Source of the DNA: DATFVJ01 sp963851085
Lineage (GTDB): Bacteria; Actinomycetota; Actinomycetes; Streptosporangiales; Streptosporangiaceae
Assembly: GCA_963851085.1 (NCBI GenBank)
Contig: CAWKNX010000001.1
Location: 62,001 to 126,000 of the forward strand
DNA: 64,000 nt
Direction: 5' to 3'
The notes under the pieces were generated by a model. That model was not told the origin of the DNA, made no database searches, and was given only the letters and a program-made list of their open reading frames with translations. Positions 26,337-34,364 of this stretch are shown here, piece after piece; position 1 is the stretch's first letter; the number at the start of each line of letters is the position of its first letter. Position numbers and translations under genes: made by a program.

Positions 26337-27188
26337 TTAGGCAAGGGTCGCGGTGGGCAGACCCGCGGCCTCCTGCAGCGTGCCGTCGAGGACGGTGACG
26401 GCGCGTCCGGTGAGGTGGACACGATCACCGCGGACCGCGGTGCGGACGACGCCGGTGCGCGCGGACGCCTGAAGTCCTGTCAGCGTGTCGCGGCCAAGGC
26501 GCGCCGACCAGTAAGGCGCGAGCGCGGTGTGCGCGCTGCCGGTGACCGGGTCCTCCGGTATCCCCTCACCAGGTGCGAAGAAGCGGGCGACGTAGTCGTA
26601 GCCGTCGTCTCCCGACGCGGGTGCGGTAGCGATGACGCCGCGAACCCCATCCTCGCGCGCCAGCCGCGCCACGGCCGCGAAGTCGGGATCCAAGGCGCGG
26701 ACGGCCGCCTCGTCGGCCAGGACCGTGAGCAGGTCACCGAGCGCGCCTGTGCCGTACACGGCGCACGGTTCGGTGCCGAGAGCCGAGGCCAGGCCGTGCG
26801 GCGCGGGCATCTCGATCGGCGGTGCGGCAGGGAAGTCCAGGGTGATGGTGCCGTCGCCGCTCGTGTGAGTGACTAGGACGCCGCTGCGGCTTTCAAAGCG
26901 GACCGTCCCTGGTGCTCCCCGGTCGGCATGCATCGCATGTGCCGCGGCCAGCGTGGCATGGCCGCACAGGTTCACTTCGACCGCTGGGGTGAACCAGCGC
27001 AGTGCCCAGTCGGCGTCGGCGCCGCCGGGCAGTGGGTGGGCGAACGCGGTCTCCGCGAGATTCATTTCCGCGGCGACCTGCCGCATCCAGGTTTCTTCCG
27101 GCCAGGCTGCCGCGTCGAGCAGGCAGACGGCGGCCGGGTTTCCGGCGAACGGCCGGTCGGTGAAGGCATCGATGATCCGGATACGCAT
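26337..27188 (-). CDS. PhzF-family isomerase/epimerase-like protein
   Basis: A 283-residue protein with the two-lobed diaminopimelate-epimerase-like fold of the PhzF family. It opens with IDAFTDRPFAGNPAAVCLL and keeps the active-site Glu in MNLAETAF and the GHAT motif (NLCGHATLAAAHAM), with the second-lobe glycines in ITLDFPAAP and EDPVTGSAHTAL. Apart from PhzF itself (phenazine synthesis), most members have unknown substrates; there are no phenazine genes here. The start is ATG 27188; no ribosome-binding site precedes it, so it may be leaderless. It converges on the kinase gene. Confidence 0.92.
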   Translation of the reverse strand: MRIRIIDAFTDRPFAGNPAAVCLLDAAAWPEETWMRQVAAEMNLAETAFAHPLPGGADADWALRWFTPAVEVNLCGHATLAAAHAMHADRGAPGTVRFESRSGVLVTHTSGDGTITLDFPAAPPIEMPAPHGLASALGTEPCAVYGTGALGDLLTVLADEAAVRALDPDFAAVARLAREDGVRGVIATAPASGDDGYDYVARFFAPGEGIPEDPVTGSAHTALAPYWSARLGRDTLTGLQASARTGVVRTAVRGDRVHLTGRAVTVLDGTLQEAAGLPTATLA

Positions 27189-27355
27189 GGGGCGACCATA
27201 GGCGGACGCGGCGGCGCCGGTCCAATGCCAATCGCGGACAAGTGGACCGGTTACGTCCTGGCGTTCGGCATCGGTTGAGCTCCTTCGCCTACCGCTGCGT
27301 CCCCCGGCGCTGGATGATGATGTCAGCACGGCAGGGCGTGGGAGGCGAGAGGCGC

Positions 27356-28093
27356 ATGCGTGATCGACCCGGTCGGCCCGACATCGATCCGCCCGCGGCT
27401 GCGGACGTGGCGCGGCCGCGAAGGGAAACGCCCGACAGTGTGCAGCGGTGGCTACGCCGGCTGCCGCCGGAGCACCCGTCGTCGCCCCGTTACCGGGCCG
27501 CCAGCGATCCGCCGGGCGGCGGGGACGGTGACGCACGTCCTGGCGACAGGCGCGCCCGCTGGGAGCGCCGGCCTGACCGTGCGGATGGCCGCGACACCGC
27601 CGCCAGCCAGAAGCCGACGTCCGCCCGGACCGCCTGGGCCGACTGGACGGCTGCCAGGGCAGAGCGGACTGCCGCCAGAGAAGAGCGGACTGCCGCCAGG
27701 GCGGAGCGGACAGTCCTCAGGCGGGGTGGTGACGGCAGCGCGGCGCGGGACGGCCAGCGCGGCGACGACACGAAACGGGGGGCATGGGCCGGGGCGCGCC
27801 GCGATGAGCGGGGCCGGGAAGATAGCCGCAACCTGCGCGGTCAGCGCGGTGAGGGCGGCCGGCGCGGCGGTGGCGGTCAGCGCCTACGGCCCCGCCAGGG
27901 AGATCAACGCGGCGAGGGCGGCAGGGACGCCTGGCGCGGCCAGGGCGTTCGGCGCGGCCATCCAGATCGCTCACCCGCGGGCGGTGCGCCACTGTACGGC
28001 AAGCCTGCCTACCGCCCATGGTTCGCTTCCGGTGGGGACGGCCCGCCATGGTTCGCCAGCGGCAAAGGCCCCGGCGATGCGGGCAGGCCGTGA
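27356..28093 (+). CDS. Arg/Gly/Asp-rich low-complexity protein
   Basis: A predicted 245-residue protein of strongly biased composition, without a domain that I recognise. Its start is ATG 27356, preceded by GGGAGGCGAGAGG. Blocks such as ARAERTAAREERTAARAERT form an imperfect 7-9-residue repeat. The C-terminus repeats WFASG twice (PWFASGGDGPPWFASGKGPG). The strand choice is supported only by the start signals and the absence of a competing gene; biased DNA of this kind can keep several frames open by chance. If real, it would be an intrinsically disordered, very basic protein. Confidence 0.42.
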   Translation: MRDRPGRPDIDPPAAADVARPRRETPDSVQRWLRRLPPEHPSSPRYRAASDPPGGGDGDARPGDRRARWERRPDRADGRDTAASQKPTSARTAWADWTAARAERTAAREERTAARAERTVLRRGGDGSAARDGQRGDDTKRGAWAGARRDERGREDSRNLRGQRGEGGRRGGGGQRLRPRQGDQRGEGGRDAWRGQGVRRGHPDRSPAGGAPLYGKPAYRPWFASGGDGPPWFASGKGPGDAGRP

Positions 28094-28143
28094 CGTCGCG
28101 GACGGTGCGGCCCCCCGGCAGGATTCCTGACCGCGCGGGATGA

Positions 28144-28572
28144 CCACTTCTGATCAAGGAGGGCCACGTGCGGCCGCCGCGCGCCGTGCCGCCCGACAGC
28201 ATCCCGCCCGAGGTCACCTCGGATCAGGTGTACGAGGGCTTCGGCCGGCTCGGGTTCCGTGTGCCCTGCGCGATCGTCTCCCCGTGGGCCCGCCCCCGCT
28301 ACGTCTCGCACCGGGTGTTCGACCACTCGAGCATCTGCAAGCTGGTCGAGGCCAAGTGGAATCTGCCGGCGATGACCTTCAGGGACGCCAACGCGAACAG
28401 CATGCTTGACATGATCGACCTGCGCCGGCAGGCGTTCCTGCACCCGCCCAAGCTCGCCGAGCCCCTGCTCGCGACCGACCCGGGCGCGACGGCATGTGAC
28501 ACGGCAGGACCAGGGGCTATCCCGCCGCCCGGGTCCATCACGGGTCCGCAAGGACATACCCCTACGGGGTAG
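28144..28572 (+). pseudogene. C-terminal remnant of a phospholipase C-type phosphoesterase
   Basis: The frame encodes YEGFGRLGFRVPCAIVSPWA, then VSHRVFDHSSICKLVEAKWN and a Pro-rich end, which is the conserved C-terminus of the bacterial phosphoesterase (phosphatidylcholine-type phospholipase C/acid phosphatase) family. The complete enzymes are about 450-700 residues; here the metal-binding N-terminal part is absent and a stop lies at 28141-28143. A GTG at 28168 with GGAGGG in front could still start a 134-residue fragment. The preceding Arg-rich gene replaced or was inserted into the 5' part. Probably non-functional. Confidence 0.75.
28557..28571. promoter_or_regulatory. CsoR-type operator
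   Basis: TACCCC-TAC-GGGGTA is a perfect inverted repeat ending 11 bases before the csoR ATG. CsoR proteins bind G/C-rich dyads flanked by TA of this form, and many control their own gene. The operator overlaps the end of the phosphoesterase remnant. Confidence 0.75.
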
Positions 28573-28582
28573 AATCGGCGTC

Positions 28583-28864
28583 ATGCGCGGGTACACGCAG
28601 GAAAAGAACTCCTACCTCAAGCGGCTGCGGCGCATCGAAGGCCAGGTGCGCGGGCTTCAGCGCATGGTGGCCGACGATGCCTACTGCATCGACGTGCTGA
28701 CTCAGGTGTCCGCGGTCACGCGCGCACTTCAGGCAGTGGCTCTTGGCCTGCTCGAGGACCACCTCGGCCATTGCGTGACACAGGCCATCGAGCAGGGCGG
28801 GCCCGAGGCCGAAGCGAAGGTACGCGAGGCGGCGGACGCGGTGGCGCGGCTGGTCCGCTCCTAG
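28583..28864 (+). CDS. csoR: CsoR copper-sensing repressor
   Basis: A 93-residue all-helical DNA-binding protein. The Cu(I) ligands of CsoR are all present, Cys35, His60 and Cys64, in DDAYCIDVL and EDHLGHC, with spacing as in the mycobacterial protein. The N-terminal GYTQEKNSYLKRLRRIEGQ is the family signature that carries the basic DNA-contacting residues. When Cu(I) binds, CsoR leaves its operator and the copper efflux genes are expressed. Such a dyad lies right in front of the gene. No copper ATPase or chaperone gene follows; the next gene encodes a lipoprotein, so its target genes are probably elsewhere. Confidence 0.94.
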   Translation: MRGYTQEKNSYLKRLRRIEGQVRGLQRMVADDAYCIDVLTQVSAVTRALQAVALGLLEDHLGHCVTQAIEQGGPEAEAKVREAADAVARLVRS

Positions 28865-28977
28865 GGTTGCCGCCGGATCCGCCGCGCTCAGGAACGATCG
28901 TTTCACGTATTGTCATATCCCCATCACTCCACGTGCAGTAGGCTCACGCTCCTGTCCACGCCGTCTTGGAGCAGGGG

Positions 28978-29718
28978 ATGGGGCTTCACATGCGCGCTGA
29001 ACAACGTCTCCTGTGGCGATGCGCCCTCGCTGCCGTTGCGCTGGCAATGCTCGTCGGCTGCGGCGCGGGATCGTCATCTCCAGGCACGGGCCCACCGTCG
29101 GCCGGCACGGGTGCGGCACCTGCGCCGCAGCACCGGCAGGTCGCCTATACGGCGCGCCAGTTGCGCCATGCCTTGCTGGCGCGAGTGGATGGCGCTGGCC
29201 CCGCGATGCCGGTCCAGGCCGGTCCGTACGGGTCCCTGCGCGGTGTCCAGTCCATGAAGGCGAACATGCGGGGTGTGCGGATCATCCCGCCGACGTGCGC
29301 TCGCGCCGCCAATACGGGGCTGGACTCGGCTGCCCTGTCCCGCGTTCCGGCCACGGTGGCGTCGTTTCGGCACGGCTCGGCAGGGGTGTCGGAAATACTG
29401 CTCGCCTCGCCTGACAGCCTGGCGGCGAAAGCCCTGGGCCAGCCGGTGCCGCGGGAGTGCATGCATTACCGCGCGGTGGTCGAGGGCCGGACCTACGACT
29501 ACGCGGTGCGCAGCGAGCCCGCTCCGCGTTTGGGCAAGGCCGCACGAGAGCTGAACGTCCATGCTTCCGGCGCCGGGACCGTGGACGTCTGGACGGTCAT
29601 CTACCGCGCGGACGGCTACGTCGGCGCGATCACGCTGGTCGGAACGACGGCTACCAGAAAGGATCTGGAGTCGATCGCCCGTCGCGCTTACACCCAGGCG
29701 CGGCGAAAGCTGCGGTGA
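28978..29718 (+). CDS. Predicted lipoprotein of unknown function
   Basis: A 246-residue exported protein with a type II signal peptide and lipobox LVGC, so it should be lipid-anchored on the outer face of the membrane. A Ser/Gly/Pro linker follows (GTGPPSAGTGAAP), then a folded domain of about 180 residues with two cysteines (PPTCARA and PRECMHY). This resembles actinobacterial lipoproteins of the sensor-domain or LpqH-like kind, but I cannot name a family. The ATG at 28978 is preceded by GGAG at seven bases. The gene ends within the 3' end of the convergent HIT gene (68-bp overlap). Confidence 0.8.
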   Translation: MGLHMRAEQRLLWRCALAAVALAMLVGCGAGSSSPGTGPPSAGTGAAPAPQHRQVAYTARQLRHALLARVDGAGPAMPVQAGPYGSLRGVQSMKANMRGVRIIPPTCARAANTGLDSAALSRVPATVASFRHGSAGVSEILLASPDSLAAKALGQPVPRECMHYRAVVEGRTYDYAVRSEPAPRLGKAARELNVHASGAGTVDVWTVIYRADGYVGAITLVGTTATRKDLESIARRAYTQARRKLR

Positions 29719-30193
29719 GCGGCCCCGAGATGGCCGGGTACCCGCCTTGATCGCGGAGCGCGCGAGCCAGCGCGTCCATCTCGTCACCCGTGATCCACTC
29801 GCTCTCGGGCTGCCTCAGGTAGTGGAAGATCCCGGGGCCACGGTGCGCGTCAGGGAGGTCGGCGGGCCTTGGCACGACGTGGAAGTGCACGTGCGAGAAA
29901 CCATGCGCCTCGGCGAACTGGGCCACATAGGTTTTCTGGCACCCGAGTTCCCTGGCCAGCGCGCCGCTCAGCCGGTGCAGCCAGGGGCCGAGCGCGCCAG
30001 CCTCGTCGGCCGTGAGCTGCGCTATGGACGTGATGTGCCGCCGGGGCGCCAGCACGAGCCAGCCGAGCAGCGAACTGTTGAAGGAGTGCGCGACGCGCCA
30101 GTGGTCGTCAACGAAGATCCGTTCATGCAGGCGCATGCTGGCCAGCGCCGACTCGCGATCACACGTGTAACAAGGCTGCGATCCATTGGTCAT
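29651..30193 (-). CDS. HIT-family nucleotide hydrolase
   Basis: A 180-residue protein with the histidine-triad motif HVHFHVV near residue 110, which binds the nucleotide phosphate and contains the nucleophilic histidine. An N-terminal CYTC is part of a possible zinc site, common in this branch. HIT proteins cleave nucleoside phosphoramidates or dinucleoside polyphosphates. The start is ATG 30193 (MTNGSQPCYTC); the longer in-frame extension has no family features. The last 20 residues, rich in Arg/Pro, overlap the convergent lipoprotein gene and may be real read-through of a weakly selected end. Confidence 0.88.
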   Translation of the reverse strand: MTNGSQPCYTCDRESALASMRLHERIFVDDHWRVAHSFNSSLLGWLVLAPRRHITSIAQLTADEAGALGPWLHRLSGALARELGCQKTYVAQFAEAHGFSHVHFHVVPRPADLPDAHRGPGIFHYLRQPESEWITGDEMDALARALRDQGGYPAISGPLTAAFAAPGCKRDGRSTPDPFW

Positions 30194-30228
30194 GCCGGGA
30201 GTCTGGCAAACGCTCGCCGCTAACTCGT

Positions 30229-30310
30229 CACCGCTCACCATGTTCGCCGTTCGCCGTTCGCCGCTCACCGTGTCGCGGTTCGCCGCTCACCATGCTTGCC
30301 GTTCGCCGCG
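30229..30310. repeat. Short degenerate tandem repeat upstream of nrtR-like gene
   Basis: TTCGCCGCTCACC-(A/G)TG and shorter GTTCGCC units recur about six times in 80 bases. The tract separates the HIT and NrtR-like divergent genes, so it would vary promoter spacing if unstable. Confidence 0.5.
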
Positions 30311-30367
30311 CTGTGGCGCCTCGCCGACTTCGGTCACACGCCCGCCGCCGGGCGATAGCGTGCGGAC

Positions 30368-31039
30368 ATGCAGGTCCCTCGCATCGCGGTCACTGTTGAT
30401 CTCGTCATTCTGACCGTCAGGGACCAGCAGCTGTGTGCCCTGGTATGGAGGCGCGAGGCCGATCCGTGTTCGGGGCGCTGGGCGCTCGCCGGTGGGTTCA
30501 TCCGGCTCGAAGAAGATCTGTCAGTCGCGGCCACCCGCGTCCTCGCGCAGCGGGCCGGCCTCGAGGGCGCGCCCGTGCACCTCGAGCAACTTCAGACGTA
30601 CGGATATCCGGACCGTGACCCACGCCAGCGGGTCGTCTCGGTCGCCTACCTCGGCATCGCGCCTGACCTCCCCGCGCCCAGTCAGGCGCAGATGAGCTGG
30701 CAATCGGTTTCGTCGCTCGCGGCCGAGGCCGCAATGGCGTTCGATCACGCACGCATCCTCAGGGACGGCGTGGAGCGCGCGCGTGCCAAGCTCGAGTACA
30801 CGACCCTCGGCGCCGCCTTCTGCCCGGACGAGTTCACCGTTGCCGAGCTCCGCCGCGTGTACGAGATCGTCTGGGGGACTGCGCTCGACCCCCGCAACTT
30901 CCACCGGAAGGTCACGGGCGCCGAGCACTTCCTGCTGCCCACCGCGGCGTCCACCACGCGCGACGGTGGCCGGCCTGCGCGCCTGTATCAGCGCGGGCCC
31001 GCGGAACTGCTCCACCCCCCGATGCTCAGGCCCCGCTGA
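30368..31039 (+). CDS. NrtR-like regulator (Nudix-related, winged helix)
   Basis: A 223-residue protein with an N-terminal Nudix fold and a C-terminal winged helix (TVAELRRVYEIVWGTALDPRNFHRKV). In NrtR regulators the Nudix domain no longer hydrolyses; it senses ADP-ribose or NAD-derived ligands and the wHTH binds DNA to control NAD synthesis. Here the Nudix box is degraded in the same way: GGFIRLEEDLSVAATRVLAQRAGL has Val and Gln-Arg in place of the catalytic Glu and Glu-Glu. No NAD-synthesis gene is adjacent. The ATG at 30368 sits close to AT-poor promoter DNA, without a strong ribosome-binding site. Confidence 0.85.
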   Translation: MQVPRIAVTVDLVILTVRDQQLCALVWRREADPCSGRWALAGGFIRLEEDLSVAATRVLAQRAGLEGAPVHLEQLQTYGYPDRDPRQRVVSVAYLGIAPDLPAPSQAQMSWQSVSSLAAEAAMAFDHARILRDGVERARAKLEYTTLGAAFCPDEFTVAELRRVYEIVWGTALDPRNFHRKVTGAEHFLLPTAASTTRDGGRPARLYQRGPAELLHPPMLRPR

Positions 31040-31068
31040 TACCGCGCCCGCCGCTGTTACCACCCAAC

Positions 31069-31087
31069 ATCCCGAACGGCTGCCGCG
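31069..31087 (+). repeat. Dispersed gene-end repeat, copy 2 (perfect)
   Basis: Exact ATCCCGAACGGCTGCCGCG, 30 bases after the stop of the NrtR-like gene. The tandem array begins right after it. Confidence 0.85.
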
Positions 31088-31100
31088 CGTCGGTTCCCAG

Positions 31101-31600
31101 CCAGGGGCCCTGACGGGTGTTCCGGGTGGTTCCGGGTCCGCCCCAGGTTGGCGCTGCCCGGTCGGCTGCGGGGTGGCGTTCGCGGCCAGGGGCCTGACGG
31201 AGGTTCCGGGATCGCCCAGGCTGTGACCGCTTCGGGGTCCCGCCCCCCGCTGGCGCTGCCCTGGGGTCCGGCCCCACGCTGGCGCTGCCCTGGGGTCCGA
31301 CCCCAGGCTGGCGTTGCCCGGTCGGCTGCGGGGTGGCGTTCGCGGCCAGGGGCCTGACGGAGGTTCCGGGATCGCCCAGGCTGTGACCGCTTCGGGGTCC
31401 CGCCCCCCGCTGGCGCTGCCCTGGGGTCCGGCCCCACGCTGGCGTTGCCCGGTCGGCTGCTGCGTGGCGTTCGCCGACCGAGGGCCTGACGGGGGGGTTC
31501 CTGGTCGCTCCAGGGCTGGCACAGCCCTTGAGGCTGTCACGCGGAGGTTCGCGGCTGGGGGCCTGACGGGTTCCGAGGTCCGTCCCGGGCTGGCGCTCCC
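31101..31600. repeat. 160-bp tandem repeat array with nested 30-bp units
   Basis: The segment 31161-31284 recurs exactly at 31321-31444 (period 160), with nearly no change. Inside and between are 30-base sub-units of the type CTGGCGCTGCCCTGGGGTCC. Degenerate units, marked by GGCCTGACGG and TCCGGG, continue on both sides to 31100 and 31600. Several frames are open through it by chance of composition; none has gene-like starts. The identity of the two main units shows recent duplication or ongoing homogenisation. Confidence 0.9.
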
Positions 31601-32217
31601 GGCCGAGTGCCGCAGGGCGCGACCTGTGGACGTGAGTCATGCGACCGTGGCGGAGTTGGTGTTCGCCCGGGACTGCATGGATCAGCTGGCACAGGTCACC
31701 GTTGGTAACCGTTCACTCCGGGTCGGTTGCCAGAGTCTGCGGCCCTTGGCCGCGCCCGCCCCCGCAGGCGGCGGACACGCCGTCCCGCCTGAATCACCCG
31801 CCCCACCCGTCACCATCTCCGGCGCGTGGCTCATGATCGCGGTAACTTTTCCGCACATACCGCAGAGAAGTTACCGCGATCATGAAAGCCCGGTCGCTGC
31901 CCGGTCGCTGTCATTGCCTGAAGTGTGATCGATCGCCTGTTGGCCACCGGATGCGCGGGTAATGGACCACGATCATGAAACGGCCGCAGGGAAAGGTATC
32001 CGCCACTGCCACCTGACCGGTGTGTCAGGACTGTCCGGTGGCTGCCGCGTGGTGAACCGATCACAGACGGTGCGCGGCGGGCTCCAGGAGGCCGTCCCCG
32101 TGGCCGACGCAGTCCCGACGGTTGCACTGATGCGGCCCCTGCTGCCGGGCCGTTGCTGCCGCAGCGTGTTGGGTGGCGGGCTTATCGTGGTGGCAGGGTC
32201 CACCCGGAAGGACGACG
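31601..32217. other. Gene-poor stretch with long inverted repeat, copy 2
   Basis: No convincing gene lies here. The notable element is at 31831-31885: arms TCATGATCGCGGTAACTT and its exact complement, 18 of 18 paired, with a 19-base centre. A half-copy CGATCATGAAA occurs at 31970-31980. The remainder up to the aminotransferase is ordinary GC-rich DNA in which I see no signal except the GGAAGGA ribosome-binding site of the next gene. Confidence 0.75.
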
Positions 32218-33306
32218 ATGCAGGAGAACTCGCCCCGCTTTCGCCGCGTGCTCGATCAGTTTCCCGCTTACACGCCGGGCAGGAATGTGGCCGGGCCGGA
32301 CGGCAGGTCGTTCAAGCTGTCATCGAACGAGTCGCCGCACGGGCCATTGCCGTCAGTCCAGAGGGTCATCGCCGAGGCCGTGAAGGGTGTCAACCGCTAC
32401 CCCGACAACGGGTCGGCCGCCCTCACCGAGGCCATCGGCCGTCGCTTCAGCGTCCCGTCCGGGCACATCGCGGTCGGCTGCGGCTCGGTCGGTGTCACCC
32501 AGCAACTGCTCGAGGCGGTCGGCGAGCCTGGCATACAGGTCGTTTACGCATGGCGGTCCTTCGAGGCGTATCCGTCCCTTGTCCGCCTGGTAGGCGCCGA
32601 GGAAGTGCTGGTGCCGCTGCGTGACGAGACGCATGACCTGGACGCCATGGCCGCCGCGGTCACTGACAGGACGCGGCTCGTCCTGGTCTGCAACCCGAAC
32701 AACCCGACGGGTACGGTCGTGCACAGCGGTGAACTCGAGAAATTCCTTGACCGCGTGCCATCGGACTGCCTGGTCGTACTCGACGAGGCGTACCGGGAGT
32801 ACGTCCGCGATGTGGATGTCCCTGACGGGCTCGATCTGTACCGTGACCGCCCGAACGTCGCCGTGCTGCGCACGTTCTCGAAGGCCTACGGCCTCGCCGG
32901 GCTACGGGTCGGCTTCATGGTGGCGCACGAGCCGGTGGCTGAGGCGGTACGCAAGACGATGCTGCCTTTCACGGTGAACTCGATCGCGCAGGCTGCGGCG
33001 GTGGCGTCGCTGGCGGCCGAATCCGAGCTGTTCCAGCGCGTGGAGGAGGTCGTCAAGGAGCGGACCCGGGTACGCGTGGAGTTGCTCGCGCGGGGCTGGC
33101 CGGTGCCGCAGACCGAAGCTAACTTCGTGTGGCTCGGGCTTCGCGAAGCCACGATGGATTTCGCGGCAGCCTGTGAGCGCGCCGGAGTCAGCGTCCGGCC
33201 GTTCGCGGGTGATGGTGTGCGCGTTTCCGTAGCCGACCGCGAGGCCAATGATGCCTTTCTCGCTGTCGTCGCCGGCTATCCGCTCAAAGGCGGCGAGGCG
33301 CGGTGA
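32218..33306 (+). CDS. hisC: Histidinol-phosphate / aromatic aminotransferase (PLP, class I/II)
   Basis: A 362-residue aminotransferase of fold type I. The PLP lysine lies in RTFSKAYGLAGLRVGF, the cofactor-ring Asp in VVLDEAYREY, and the conserved Asn-Pro-Asn-Asn in CNPNNPTGT. The N-terminal LSSNESPHGPLP is the substrate-lid segment of HisC and of the phenylalanine aminotransferase Pat. It is outside a histidine operon, which makes the aromatic (Pat) role at least as likely. The ATG at 32218 follows GGAAGGA at six bases. The Smr gene follows on the same strand after a 48-bp spacer made of a short repeat. Confidence 0.9.
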   Translation: MQENSPRFRRVLDQFPAYTPGRNVAGPDGRSFKLSSNESPHGPLPSVQRVIAEAVKGVNRYPDNGSAALTEAIGRRFSVPSGHIAVGCGSVGVTQQLLEAVGEPGIQVVYAWRSFEAYPSLVRLVGAEEVLVPLRDETHDLDAMAAAVTDRTRLVLVCNPNNPTGTVVHSGELEKFLDRVPSDCLVVLDEAYREYVRDVDVPDGLDLYRDRPNVAVLRTFSKAYGLAGLRVGFMVAHEPVAEAVRKTMLPFTVNSIAQAAAVASLAAESELFQRVEEVVKERTRVRVELLARGWPVPQTEANFVWLGLREATMDFAAACERAGVSVRPFAGDGVRVSVADREANDAFLAVVAGYPLKGGEAR

Positions 33307-33354
33307 AGGCGGCACGGTTGACGGGTTGAAGGCGGCACGGTTGAAGGCGGCACG
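33307..33354. repeat. Short tandem repeat in the hisC-smr spacer
   Basis: GAAGGCGGCACGGT occurs three times in 50 bases, the last copy leading into the GTG of the Smr gene. It also resembles the 3' coding end of the aminotransferase gene, so it probably arose by slippage there. Confidence 0.7.
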
Positions 33355-33609
33355 GTGAAGCTGAAGCTGGATCTGCACGACATTTACAACCGCGGCGCCG
33401 ACATCGACAAGGCGCTGCGGCAGATCATCGACGAAGCCGTAGCGAAGAAGGCGCCGCTCGTCGAGATCATCCCGGGGAAGGGCTCCGGTCAGCTGAAGAA
33501 ACGCGTGCTCAGGTTCCTCGACCAGAAGGAGATCAGGGCGCTCTATCACCGGGTCGAGAAGGACTCGAAGAACTTCGGCCGCGTCTTCGTCCACTTCCGC
33601 TGGAAGTGA
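33355..33609 (+). CDS. Small Smr-domain protein
   Basis: An 84-residue protein made only of a Smr domain, the C-terminal nuclease-like domain of MutS2. It begins LKLDLHDIYNRGAD, holding the LDLH motif, and continues to the IIPGKGSGQLKKRV motif that forms the second half of the active site. Stand-alone Smr proteins nick DNA or RNA, or bind branched nucleic acid. GTG 33355 is the start. It appears to be cotranscribed with the aminotransferase. Confidence 0.9.
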   Translation: MKLKLDLHDIYNRGADIDKALRQIIDEAVAKKAPLVEIIPGKGSGQLKKRVLRFLDQKEIRALYHRVEKDSKNFGRVFVHFRWK

Positions 33610-33624
33610 AGACGGTCACTTCCT

Positions 33625-33840
33625 GACCTGGCAGGTCTGGTGGACTCACGGTCTGACCTGCGGGGCAAGGTCTCGGTGATTCTCATCGTTTCTGGCCTGA
33701 TCACGCTGTCATGTGCCCTGGATGTGCCCTGCGAGCGTCGAACTTGACGCTGAGCGTCAATCCATAGGCCCACGGCTTCGTCCAGACCGCAGTCCCGAAT
33801 CTGGGCTTCGGCCTGTACCGTCTGCTTCTCGGCAGACGGT
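33625..33840. other. Gap with three perfect inverted repeats
   Basis: In this stretch GACCTG-G-CAGGTC lies at 33625-33637, TTGACGCT-G-AGCGTCAA at 33744-33760, and ACCGTCTGC-TTCTCG-GCAGACGGT at 33817-33840. The first may end the hisC-smr transcript, although no T-tract follows. The second has the look of a dimeric repressor site. No gene was found between 33610 and 33887. Confidence 0.55.
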
Positions 33841-33887
33841 ATGTGATGCAACTCGTGCGAGTGCGTCCGCGGGGATAGCCTTAGGCT

Positions 33888-34073
33888 ATGCGTCGAATCG
33901 GCCAGCTTGTGGGGGCCGTTTTCCTACTCCTCGGCGTCTTCTGGGTCGGGCGTGAGACTGACCACGGTCTTGGCGCCCTCTGGGAGCACTGGTGGTGTCC
34001 GATTCCGCTCGTGTTGATACTGCTGGGTTCTGCCGCCGTCCTCGTGACCCGGCGACCTTCTCCAACTGTGTGA
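33888..34073 (+). CDS. Small two-helix membrane protein
   Basis: A 61-residue protein with two predicted membrane helices (IGQLVGAVFLLLGVFWVG and PIPLVLILLGSAAVLV) separated by a short loop with two histidines and two tryptophans (HGLGALWEHWW). It resembles small LiaF-like or DUF5668-type two-TM proteins, but the match is only by topology. The ATG at 33888 forms part of an inverted repeat, TAGCC-TTA-GGCTA (33876-33888), without a ribosome-binding site, so it may be leaderless. Confidence 0.55.
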   Translation: MRRIGQLVGAVFLLLGVFWVGRETDHGLGALWEHWWCPIPLVLILLGSAAVLVTRRPSPTV

Positions 34074-34217
34074 AGGAGCAAGGTTCGGGCGGCCAAGCGC
34101 GGCCACCGGCTCGCGTCAGGCCCTGCGGGCACGCTCATGGCTCCGAAGGGTTCATGATCAAGGAGTCGCGAGTGGAGCGTCATCCAAGTGACCGTCGGCC
34201 GGCTAGCGTCTCACGGT

Positions 34218-34364
34218 GTGACCGGTGACAGTGAGCAGGAGAAGCGCGCTGCCGAGCTAGCCAGGCAGATTGAAGCCGCGCGGGAGCAGGGCATGTTAAT
34301 CCTCCGCGCGGCTCAGGAATTGGTCGGAGGTGGCCCGGCGATTGGCGAAGCTGCGTCCAGGTAG
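34218..34364 (+). CDS. Possible 48-residue helical peptide
   Basis: A GTG-started short frame encoding a charged helix (DSEQEKRAAELARQIEAARE) followed by a Leu/Ala-rich half. The helix has a heptad-like pattern. There is a weak GGTGTG region upstream. It may be the 3' remnant of a longer gene, but nothing upstream continues in frame. Confidence 0.3.
   Translation: MTGDSEQEKRAAELARQIEAAREQGMLILRAAQELVGGGPAIGEAASR

Noticed and set aside
28140..28409. Overlapping frame starting ATG 28138 region
   Set aside because: Composition is Arg/Ala noise; the frame with phosphoesterase similarity covers the same DNA.
31148..31640. Several long open frames across the tandem array
   Set aside because: They exist in multiple frames on both strands because the repeat is GC-rich and stop-poor, and they have no credible start or protein-like variation.
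31830..31886. Possible intrinsic terminator
   Set aside because: The inverted repeat has no T-tract on either side, and the same arms recur elsewhere with other flanks, so repeat element is the better description.
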